From positions 1-12,554 of the forward strand of contig JAJAZG010000007.1 in the NCBI GenBank assembly GCA_026785865.1: a stretch of 12,554 nt of DNA, in the 5' to 3' direction. The position numbers and the translations under genes were made by a program. The notes under the pieces were generated by a model. That model saw only the letters and a list, made by a program, of their open reading frames with translations, was not told the origin of the DNA and made no database searches. This DNA comes from Pseudanabaena sp. CAN_BIN31 (GTDB taxonomy: Bacteria > Cyanobacteriota > Cyanobacteriia > Pseudanabaenales > Pseudanabaenaceae). Shown piece by piece: positions 6,136 to 12,554 of this stretch (positions are counted from its first letter, which is position 1; every line of letters starts with the position of its first letter).

Positions 6136-6231
6136 CTTAATTTTGAGAAAGGTTTTTAGTGTTTGCTAGATTCTTTAGTTAGGATAGAAAAAGCTTGCGC
6201 CCTCTCTAGGGTAGTTTCAATCGCTCATTTT

Positions 6232-7065
6232 TTACTCCATCCATTGTTTTGTATGTGGGTGATAATAGGCAATTCCTTCCAGAATTCCCGCACTATAGTT
6301 CCCATTCATTCCTAAGAAATCGCCCTTTGCTAGATACAAATTATTCATATTTCCTTGTAATTGGGCTACTTTAATGATGTCCTCATGGGCATTAGCAACC
6401 AAAACTGAGGGTACGTCACTCACCAAAACTGGTAAATCATTGCCGCTATCACCCGCAAAGACTGTATTGCTATAATCAAAATCCAGTTGGCATCTAAGAA
6501 ACTCTACTGCATGAAATTTAGTGGCACTGGCAGGTAATATATCCAATAAACCAATTCCCTTATCTTCATCAACGCTATAAATCAGACTAGCGGCAATATT
6601 CTGTTTTTGCAAGCGCAGATTCATACAAGTCCGCAAAGCCTGATTATCGACTTCCAATGGCAAATAGTAACTTAGTTTAAATCGATTCTGCCTGTCAGAT
6701 TCTTGCAAAGTCAAATGAGATATATTGACTATATCAGCAAGTAGAGGCTGTAAGTCGATCGAATTTAGCCCTTGCCAATCTGGTGCAATCTCCCGCGACC
6801 AGTTTTGATAATGTTGCCAGATATCGCCATTAAAGTGATAAATCGTGCTTCCCACGTCACCAACAACAAAGTCAGGCGATGGCAGATTGTACTCTTCAAT
6901 TACCTCTTGCACTAATGATAAATTTCTACCGCTAACGTATGCCAAGCAAACTTCTGGGCGACTTACTAAACGAGCAAAAATCGTTCGCGCTTCAGGAGAT
7001 TCTGCTTGCTTTCCATTGGGTAATAGAGTGCGATCGAGATCGGTACAGATAAATAGTCTTTGCAT
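6232..7065 (-). CDS. spp: Sucrose-6-phosphate phosphatase (HAD family)
   Basis: A 277-aa HAD-IIB phosphatase that releases sucrose from sucrose-6-phosphate. All four motifs are intact: DLDRT with Asp9 (nucleophile) and Asp11; SGR with Ser45; Lys183 (SATKFHAV); and GDSGND with Asp206 and Asp210. A C2-type cap lies between, with the RFKLSYY stretch seen in SPPs. Start ATG 7065 (MQRLFICTDLDRT) fits homologues and has GGA about 7 nt upstream. An in-frame ATG at 7077 would add four residues. It follows sps by about 110 bp that contain a strong hairpin, so it may be expressed at a different level from sps. Because the phosphatase domain of the neighbouring SPS looks dead, this gene probably supplies the activity. 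A related HAD sugar phosphatase is less likely. Confidence 0.88.
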   Translation of the reverse strand: MQRLFICTDLDRTLLPNGKQAESPEARTIFARLVSRPEVCLAYVSGRNLSLVQEVIEEYNLPSPDFVVGDVGSTIYHFNGDIWQHYQNWSREIAPDWQGLNSIDLQPLLADIVNISHLTLQESDRQNRFKLSYYLPLEVDNQALRTCMNLRLQKQNIAASLIYSVDEDKGIGLLDILPASATKFHAVEFLRCQLDFDYSNTVFAGDSGNDLPVLVSDVPSVLVANAHEDIIKVAQLQGNMNNLYLAKGDFLGMNGNYSAGILEGIAYYHPHTKQWME

Positions 7066-7094
7066 CAGTATTTCCATAAATAGTGAATATCAAA

Positions 7095-7135
7095 AGATAA
7101 TGATGACAGGCGCTCAGCGCTTGTCATCATTATCT
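7095..7135 (-). terminator. 20-bp hairpin with U-tract between sps and spp
   Basis: Arms 7095-7114 and 7116-7135 pair almost perfectly: GATAATGATGACA and GCGC cores, with one G-T wobble and a minimal loop. On the minus strand the stem is followed by TTTTG. This suits an intrinsic terminator or attenuator of sps transcripts placed 42 bp after the sps stop. It could also protect the sps mRNA 3' end. It is the strongest hairpin I found in the sucrose cluster. Confidence 0.7.
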
Positions 7136-7177
7136 CTTAAACCTGTTTCGTAAATTAAGTTTAAATTGAACATACAT

Positions 7178-9334
7178 CTACAAATTAAAGAAATCGTAAT
7201 GGGCGATCGCCTCCAAGATACCCCAAGCATGAGCGCCATCAGCAAAGTAGACCTGTTCTGTATCATTCAATGCCAATAACTCTTCGCGGTGTCGATTATC
7301 AACGACCACGCCCAAAGTATTACCACTTAGCATATCTTCATCACCGCCAGAGCCACCGTTTACTAACACCTTTTCCAAGGGAATATTCCATTGTCTTGCC
7401 ACATACCGCAAAGCTAAACCTTTAGAGGCTCGAGCAGGCACAAAATCTAGACATTGACCAAATGAGAGGGTGGTATTAACCGAGACTTCCTGTTGGCGCA
7501 ATAATGTCAAAATCTCCTCCATTGGTGGTGCGATGTTGGCATCGTAGTAATAGGAAACCTTAAAGCGACTTTGCTGATCCTTTGATTGCGGCTTAATTCC
7601 TGGCAAGGGATCGATAATGCGCCTTAATACCTGCGGTGTCCACCAATTATCGATATGGTGATTCCACGCAATATCAGCAACGAGTTGCGGAGGATAATAA
7701 ATTTCTGTTCCTAAACTAGTAATCAGAACATCAGGGGTAGGGATACCGTAGGTTTTTAAAATCTTAAGAACAGAATCCAATCGCCGTCCTGTGGCAATAC
7801 CGAATAAAAATTTCCTTTGTCGTTGACGCACAACTTGAATAAATTGCGCCAATGCTTCCCCATCGCCCAACAACGTATTGTCGATCGCCGTAAAAATTGC
7901 CCGTCTAGGATATTGTCCTGCCTTTGGTAATAGGGCTGGCTTAGGCAAAGGCTCTTCATGCAATAAGAAGGGTTGGATCTTTTGCAGGTAAGTTCGAGCA
8001 TGAGCCTCCCATGAATAGAATTTAGCAACATTCTTTAAGCCACTTTCCGAAAACTGCTGCCATAAAGTCGCGTCTTCTAGAATCTTTAATAGAGCTTCAG
8101 CGATCGCCTCATTATTTAAAGGATCGACTAATAATCCATTTTGGCAATTACCAATAATATCTACAGGTCCACCATTTTCTGTGGCTACCAAGGGCAATCC
8201 ACTTGCCGCAGCTTCTAATAGTGTTAGTCCAAAAGGTTCGGTAAGGGCAGGATTTACAAAAACTCCCTTTGAAATAGCAGCTAATCGGTATATATCAGCA
8301 ACTTCGCCAGAGCTATGATGCTTTGGTAAGGCAACTAAACCATATAAATCATAAGAATCAATCACCAACAACAACTCAGTTAAAACATTTTGAGCGCCTT
8401 CATTGAGTTCGCGAATATCATCGCGATTGCCTGCGATAATTACTAAATTTGCTAATTGCTGCAAACGAGGCGATCGCCCATAAGCTTCTAAAAGAGAAAC
8501 AATGTTTTTACGCTCATCGGGACGAGACAATGCCAAAATCATCGGCTTGTTGGGATCATTTAAAAACTTTTTGAGAATATCCTGAAAACTGCGATCGCCG
8601 TCAAGATCTGTAGGAGGATAAAACTGCTTTAAATCAGTTCCTGGTGGGATAATCGCCATGTTATCTGGCGTGTAATAATCATAAAGTAAGTATTGATCTT
8701 CAATTTCATTACGAGTACTGGTAATCACTAAATCAGCATTACTTAATGTATCTTCTTCAGCACTAATCCTTTGAAGCATGTGATAGCGTTTTTCTATCTG
8801 CTCCATCGTCATACCAGAGGCTAGCAAACGTCGAAACTTATCACGTCCTAAAGAGTGACCAGTATGGATCAGTGGTAAACCTGTTAAATGAGAAAGACGC
8901 ACTCCGACATATCCAGCGTCAGCGTAGTGGCTATGGATAATATCAGGTAGACGCGGACGACTGAGCAACCAGTCAAACAGGCGATCGGTAAACCCATCAA
9001 GATGGCTCCACAATTCTTCTTTAGGAATGTAACCTTCACCTCCTGTTTCAATCCTAACGATCTGTGCATTTTCTGATAGAACCTCAGTCGTAGCCCCATA
9101 ATCAGCATCTACAGCATCATCAATGATCAACCTTGTAATTAAATCAACTTGTTCTACATTCGGCTGCTGTGCTAGGGCTTTAGCTAGTTCTACTACATAT
9201 TTTATCTGCCCTCCAGTATCAGCGTCACGTCCTAGTTCAAGATTATTACCTCTAATCAGACCATGAATACTGATTATTAAGATATATAAGGGTTTATTGT
9301 CGTGAGAGGTTTCGTTGTTAATGTTCTTAGACAT
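7178..9334 (-). CDS. sps: Sucrose-phosphate synthase with degenerate phosphatase-like C-terminal domain
   Basis: A 718-aa protein from ATG 9334. Residues 15-460 form a GT4 (GT-B) glycosyltransferase joining UDP/ADP-glucose to fructose-6-phosphate. Visible motifs are HGLIRGNNLELGRDADTGGQ (24-43), HSHYADAGYVG, TGHSLGRDK, and the E-x7-E pair Glu366/Glu374 in TEPFGLTLLEA. Residues 475-718 resemble SPP, but motif DxDxT reads AIDNT, so the nucleophilic Asp is Ala483. GDSGND reads GGSGGD, losing another Asp at 661. Thr515, Lys638 and Asp665 remain. The domain is therefore probably non-catalytic, perhaps serving in folding or in contact with SPP. The length matches the 720-aa cyanobacterial type. The in-frame TTG at 9340 is less likely as the start. 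It has its own promoter and two operator-like dyads upstream. Confidence 0.95.
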   Translation of the reverse strand: MSKNINNETSHDNKPLYILIISIHGLIRGNNLELGRDADTGGQIKYVVELAKALAQQPNVEQVDLITRLIIDDAVDADYGATTEVLSENAQIVRIETGGEGYIPKEELWSHLDGFTDRLFDWLLSRPRLPDIIHSHYADAGYVGVRLSHLTGLPLIHTGHSLGRDKFRRLLASGMTMEQIEKRYHMLQRISAEEDTLSNADLVITSTRNEIEDQYLLYDYYTPDNMAIIPPGTDLKQFYPPTDLDGDRSFQDILKKFLNDPNKPMILALSRPDERKNIVSLLEAYGRSPRLQQLANLVIIAGNRDDIRELNEGAQNVLTELLLVIDSYDLYGLVALPKHHSSGEVADIYRLAAISKGVFVNPALTEPFGLTLLEAAASGLPLVATENGGPVDIIGNCQNGLLVDPLNNEAIAEALLKILEDATLWQQFSESGLKNVAKFYSWEAHARTYLQKIQPFLLHEEPLPKPALLPKAGQYPRRAIFTAIDNTLLGDGEALAQFIQVVRQRQRKFLFGIATGRRLDSVLKILKTYGIPTPDVLITSLGTEIYYPPQLVADIAWNHHIDNWWTPQVLRRIIDPLPGIKPQSKDQQSRFKVSYYYDANIAPPMEEILTLLRQQEVSVNTTLSFGQCLDFVPARASKGLALRYVARQWNIPLEKVLVNGGSGGDEDMLSGNTLGVVVDNRHREELLALNDTEQVYFADGAHAWGILEAIAHYDFFNL

Positions 9335-9351
9335 AGTCAAATATATTTAGC

Positions 9352-9368
9352 AGTATAGCTTCTATACT
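9352..9368. promoter_or_regulatory. Operator-like inverted repeat overlapping the sps -10
   Basis: AGTATAG-CTT-CTATACT is a perfect dyad with 7-bp arms and a 3-bp spacer, centred at 9360. It covers the -10 hexamer, a position where a bound dimer would block RNA polymerase. The regulator is not identifiable from the sequence. Confidence 0.5.
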
Positions 9369-9381
9369 AGGACTTATGCAA
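9352..9381 (-). promoter_or_regulatory. sps promoter
   Basis: On the minus strand, TTGCAT (9381-9376) and TATACT (9357-9352) are separated by 18 bp. The -10 lies about 17 bp before ATG 9334, implying a very short leader, which may explain the lack of a clear ribosome site. Both hexamers lie inside perfect inverted repeats (listed separately), so promoter access is probably controlled by a dimeric regulator. Confidence 0.6.
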
Positions 9382-9392
9382 ACTGTTTGCAT
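9376..9392. promoter_or_regulatory. Operator-like inverted repeat overlapping the sps -35
   Basis: ATGCAAA-CTG-TTTGCAT is a perfect dyad with the same 7-3-7 geometry as 9352-9368 but a different arm sequence. It is centred at 9384, 24 bp from the first, and covers the -35 hexamer. Two dyads of equal architecture at one promoter suggest two regulators, or one regulator of loose specificity. The rest of the gap (9393-9512) holds an imperfect GC-rich inverted repeat GACCCGC/GCGGATC (9452-9482) without a U-tract and nothing else I can name. Confidence 0.5.
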
Positions 9393-9512
9393 TTATTATT
9401 TTGATACCAATTCCCTCTCTTTAAAAGATTACTGCTTGCTTATCGGCTTTTGACCCGCCCTAATCCCTGCCCCTTGCGGATCACTATCCTTAGTCCTATA
9501 AATTTTTGTTGT

Positions 9513-11261
9513 CTAAATCGTTACAGGTGACTGCACGTAAATTGTCGGTTCTTCCATTGTGAATACAATTCCATGTACGGCTAATGCTTTTACTATTTCT
9601 GCACTTGCCAGTTCTAGTAAGCGTTTACGCACCTCGATCGCATTTTCTTGGGAACCTAAAATCGCAAAACTTACCCTCAATCTTTTTCCAGATCCATCAG
9701 CGTCGGCAATGCTGGTACTGTTCGCATCAATTCCTGATAGAGAAGCAGTTTTTTCAGTGATGACTTGTTGCACTAGAGCCTGCTCTCTTTCCCCTAATTC
9801 GGTGACAAAATCCATATAGAGTAAGACCATGATTTTCTTAGCGAGCGAAACATTCTCGATTTCTACACTGACCAGAATCGAATTGGGCATGATGATAATT
9901 GTGCCAGTACCGAGAGAACGGATTTTTGTTGATCGCAAACCAATACTTTCCACTTTCCCTAACTCACCTGCTGGCAATCGAATATAGTCACCAGTCACAA
10001 ATGGGCGATCGAGATACAAAACCAAAGTTGCAATTAGCTGTTCTAAAATCTTCTGGGCAGCAAAGGCAACAGCTAAACCAACTAATCCTAAACTTGCCAC
10101 CAAGCCAATCAAATCAAAGTTTAGGCTACGAGCAAAGGCAACCAGCGCCACAATAAAAATTAAGACATTAAATACAGTTTCAAATACCAGAATCGCATCA
10201 TCGCTATTAGTACTAAACTTTCTTCCGATCTTAAAGCCGAAGGTACGCAAATAGCGGCTAGTTAAGTTTGTCAATAGCCAATATAGGCTCACCACCAAAA
10301 ATAAACTAGCGATCGGTTTGATTAAGTTATAGACGACTGGTACTAATGGTTCTAACAAACTGAATGACCAACTAAGACAAATACTAAGAAAAGCCACTTG
10401 CACAAGGCGATCAACAGGTTGAATAATTTCTCTACAGATAGTTTCGGCGGTTTGCGGTGCAGCTTTTTTAATTAGTAATCTTATTAACCTAGTAGCGTAG
10501 TAACTAAATACAAAAGAGAATCCTAAAGCTCCAAAGAAGATGAACCATTGTGGTTGTGAAAAAGGAGATAGAAAGTGATAACGAATGCTTCTCAATATCG
10601 GAAACCACTCCGAACTAACGGCGACGATCGCACCCCAAGCTAAACTAAAAAATAGCGCTCCAAAAAGTTGCAGCTTTAACTTAAATAGGCGCGTGAGGAT
10701 GACGGTCAAAAACTGGATTCCAGCAATAATTGCACAAGCAATCAAAATCCATAGTCCATGTTGCCATAAGTATGTGGAAGTACGTTCGTTTTTTGCCTTA
10801 GCGATCGCTTCTTCTAGAAGAACTTGCCATTGCTCAGCCTGCTTTGATGCCGAAAAATCGGGCAGAATATCAGGTGCTGTAACTGTGAGTAGGTAATTGT
10901 TGTTGAGGGTAATTGAAGTTGCTAATTTAATCTCATCATTACGGACATTCAATTTGATAATTTGGTCGTTGGCGATCGCCTCAGCAAGAATTTTGTTGGC
11001 AAATTGAGTTCGTTCTATTGCGCCAAATCGATCAGTAGATTGGAGATAAAAAAGCGGAATGCCATCAACAAAGATGGCGGCGCGATCGCTAACTGAAGTA
11101 TTTTGAGGAGTTTGAGGAATCTGAGCGATCGCGTGAGGAGTAATAAAAATAAAATTATGCGCGATCGCCAACAAGCAACCCGCCAGAAATAGAGCAATAA
11201 GATTTATAAACTTAGAAGTTGATTTAAAGTTTAATTTAAAGGGAAATTGGAGAATCCACAT
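9513..11261 (-). CDS. MscS-family mechanosensitive channel with signal peptide and periplasmic domain
   Basis: A 582-aa protein from ATG 11261. A signal peptide (about 18-46, ending HAIA-QIPQ) precedes a soluble region (about 55-160), expected in the periplasm. Five to six transmembrane helices follow (about 169-192, 197-217, 238-259, 284-306, 314-332, 354-378). The MscS pore helix, rich in Gly and Ala, comes next (384-420; VASLGLVGLAVAFAAQKILE, then LDRPFVTGDYI). The cytoplasmic beta domain with KVESIGLRSTKIR and the alpha/beta vestibule end in EPTIYVQSPVTI. Such channels open under membrane tension and release solutes on hypo-osmotic shock. The start overlaps the previous mscS gene by 26 bp, implying translational coupling. 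A longer in-frame start at 11333 would add 24 residues before the signal peptide and is unlikely. Confidence 0.9.
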   Translation of the reverse strand: MWILQFPFKLNFKSTSKFINLIALFLAGCLLAIAHNFIFITPHAIAQIPQTPQNTSVSDRAAIFVDGIPLFYLQSTDRFGAIERTQFANKILAEAIANDQIIKLNVRNDEIKLATSITLNNNYLLTVTAPDILPDFSASKQAEQWQVLLEEAIAKAKNERTSTYLWQHGLWILIACAIIAGIQFLTVILTRLFKLKLQLFGALFFSLAWGAIVAVSSEWFPILRSIRYHFLSPFSQPQWFIFFGALGFSFVFSYYATRLIRLLIKKAAPQTAETICREIIQPVDRLVQVAFLSICLSWSFSLLEPLVPVVYNLIKPIASLFLVVSLYWLLTNLTSRYLRTFGFKIGRKFSTNSDDAILVFETVFNVLIFIVALVAFARSLNFDLIGLVASLGLVGLAVAFAAQKILEQLIATLVLYLDRPFVTGDYIRLPAGELGKVESIGLRSTKIRSLGTGTIIIMPNSILVSVEIENVSLAKKIMVLLYMDFVTELGEREQALVQQVITEKTASLSGIDANSTSIADADGSGKRLRVSFAILGSQENAIEVRKRLLELASAEIVKALAVHGIVFTMEEPTIYVQSPVTI

Positions 11262-12348
11262 AGATTGTTGGTTGATTGAGGACAAAAGCAATATCGTGTT
11301 CTTGGAGCTGCTTCGTGATTTTTTGAGTAGCAAGATCTAGTAATTGTCGTCTTAACTCCATTGACAATTCATTTGAGCCAAGAATAAAGAACGAAATCTG
11401 AGCACTATTATCTCCAAAAGACACCTCCGTACTTCGCCAATCTAGCCCAAAAATATCCATTGTACTATCCATAATTGTTTGGCGAACAATCGCCTGATCG
11501 TTTGCGGATAATGTTTTTGGAAATTCGAGCGTCATTACTGACATTTCCTTCTTTGCCCCTGAAAAGTTCTCAATCGTGGCTTGAGTCAGAGAATTGTTGG
11601 GAATAATCGTGAGTGTTCCTTTGCCAGAGGTACGGATTTTCGTCGATCGCAAACCAATACTTTCCACTCTACCAAAGGTGCCTTGCTTTCCTTGCCAACC
11701 ATCCGACAAGCCAATGTAATCGCCAACTGTAAAGGGGCGATCGAGCGTCAACACAATGCCGCCTAAAAACTGCTCTAAAGTCTTTTGAGCAGCAAAAGCC
11801 ACTGCTAGTCCCCCAATTCCGAGGCTAGCCACAATGCCCAAAACATTAATATTGTGGTCAATACAAAAAATCAGTAACACCACGATCGCGATCGCAAAGT
11901 CGCCGAGATAACGCAGTAAAAAGATCGATTCGCCTCTAACTTTAGGATTTGACTCAAAAGCTGCGCCAACAATCGCAGTATTAAAAAATTCTTGGAATAA
12001 CCGCGATAAGCCCCACCCACCGCATACAGCAATACCGACACTCAAGAAAAATTCTAAGAGTGCTAGCCATTCGGTATCAGGCAGTAAAAATAACATCACA
12101 TCCATGGCAGTAAAGGTAAATAGCATCAGCATTATGCCCTGCGAGGCAAGGACTACCCGCATATAAGCCTTAACCATTGACTCTGGCGCTACCCATGTCA
12201 AAACTAATCGCAAAGCAAAAATAATTCCTAATCCTGCAAGAACCGCCAATCCTCCTGCTAAAAGAATCAAGGCAATTTCTCGTAAGCGATCGCCATAGTC
12301 TAAAGCGACTACAACGATGGGAGCGAGTTCATTAATTTTTTCTTTCAT
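11236..12348 (-). CDS. MscS-family mechanosensitive channel, compact form
   Basis: A 370-aa protein without a signal peptide. Transmembrane helices lie at about 24-52, 64-90, 95-116 and 143-163. The pore helix follows at 169-203 (VASLGIGGLAVAFAAQKTLE, then LDRPFTVGDYI). The beta domain (GRVESIGLRSTKIR, TLTIIPNNSL) and C-terminal vestibule end in QPTIYVDSPISL. The pore and C-terminal modules closely match those of the downstream channel at 9513-11261, so the pair probably arose by duplication, with the N-termini then diverging. It may form homo-heptamers, or mix with its neighbour. It lies 41 bp after the antiporter stop and overlaps the next gene, so the three are probably one transcript. The start is ATG 12348, with no strong ribosome site. 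Confidence 0.92.
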   Translation of the reverse strand: MKEKINELAPIVVVALDYGDRLREIALILLAGGLAVLAGLGIIFALRLVLTWVAPESMVKAYMRVVLASQGIMLMLFTFTAMDVMLFLLPDTEWLALLEFFLSVGIAVCGGWGLSRLFQEFFNTAIVGAAFESNPKVRGESIFLLRYLGDFAIAIVVLLIFCIDHNINVLGIVASLGIGGLAVAFAAQKTLEQFLGGIVLTLDRPFTVGDYIGLSDGWQGKQGTFGRVESIGLRSTKIRTSGKGTLTIIPNNSLTQATIENFSGAKKEMSVMTLEFPKTLSANDQAIVRQTIMDSTMDIFGLDWRSTEVSFGDNSAQISFFILGSNELSMELRRQLLDLATQKITKQLQEHDIAFVLNQPTIYVDSPISL

Positions 12349-12389
12349 AGCTTTTGATGGTGCAATTGAGTACTCTATTGGAACGAAGA

Positions 12390-12554
12390 TTAGTGATGCT
12401 TAATGGGCGTAATTTCTCCTAAACGTTGTAAAAGTGGTGTAATCGTTAAACCCTGAACAAAAATTGAGAAGGCAACAACCGCAAAAGATACCGCCACAAT
12501 GTCGTTGCGATGAGGAAGTTCGAGAGGCAGTCCTAGTGCCAATGCTAACGCTAA
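12390..12554 (-). CDS. Cation/proton antiporter, C-terminal part (cut by the window edge)
   Basis: The last 54 residues of a membrane protein are visible. LALALALGLPLELPHRNDIV is followed by AVSFAVVAFSIFVQGLTITP, LLQRLGEITPIKHH and a TAA stop. The arrangement of arginine/asparagine before a helix ending F-S-I-F-V-Q-G-L-T, then P-L-L-x-R-L-G, is the typical end of the last transmembrane helix in CPA1-type Na+/H+ antiporters (NhaP/NhaS group). The N-terminal part lies beyond the right edge. Its closeness to two mechanosensitive channels and the sucrose genes supports a role in salt and osmotic adaptation. Confidence 0.8.
   Translation of the reverse strand, partial: LALALALGLPLELPHRNDIVAVSFAVVAFSIFVQGLTITPLLQRLGEITPIKHH

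Noticed and set aside
6136..6231. Terminator or promoter between spp and amylosucrase
   Set aside because: Only a 4-bp CCCT/AGGG stem and poorly spaced promoter-like hexamers are present. Simple co-transcription is equally likely.
9452..9482. GACCCGC/GCGGATC hairpin as terminator of the mscS genes
   Set aside because: There is one wobble in a 7-bp stem, a large loop and no U-tract on the minus strand. It may be an interspersed repeat but cannot be shown.

Overview
The window reads as chromosomal DNA of a cyanobacterium. It is AT-rich, it carries many copies of the cyanobacterial HIP1 octamer GCGATCGC (at least a dozen), and its genes match cyanobacterial sucrose metabolism. A filamentous, Pseudanabaena-like lineage is a guess from overall character, not a proven assignment.

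Left third (1-4182), an accessory region. A minus-strand NTF2/SnoaL-like exported protein gene (160-666) lies upstream of a structured RNA-like double hairpin (43-121). Next comes what I interpret as the remnant of a chromosomal integron. A plus-strand integron-integrase fragment (2757-3167) has lost all its catalytic residues. Reading away from it on the minus strand are two gene cassettes (2022-2513 and 1385-1831). Each encodes a small two-helix SLATT/DUF4231-type membrane protein, and each is followed by a well-formed attC site (1891-1978 and 1280-1365). The integrase fragment is joined tail-to-tail near 3165 to a PIN-domain toxin that is also truncated at its 3' end. The toxin's antitoxin gene (3396-3638) is still intact. 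The block is bounded by two diverged direct repeats (512-916 and 3717-4095). The right-hand repeat carries a decapitated copy of the NTF2-like gene.

Right two thirds (4183-12554), a coherent minus-strand osmotic-stress and sucrose cluster. In order of transcription, from the right edge leftwards: the C-terminus of a cation/proton antiporter; two MscS-family mechanosensitive channels whose reading frames overlap; sucrose-phosphate synthase with a degenerate phosphatase domain; a stand-alone sucrose-phosphate phosphatase with intact catalytic residues; and an amylosucrase. Together these could export Na+, release solutes on down-shock, make sucrose as a compatible solute and convert sucrose to glucan plus fructose. 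The sps gene has its own credible promoter, overlapped by two perfect 7-3-7 inverted repeats whose centres are 24 bp apart. A 20-bp hairpin with a U-tract separates sps from spp.

The most notable items are the integron remnant carrying two tandem SLATT cassettes, the common breakpoint that killed both the integrase and the PIN toxin, and the double-dyad sps promoter.
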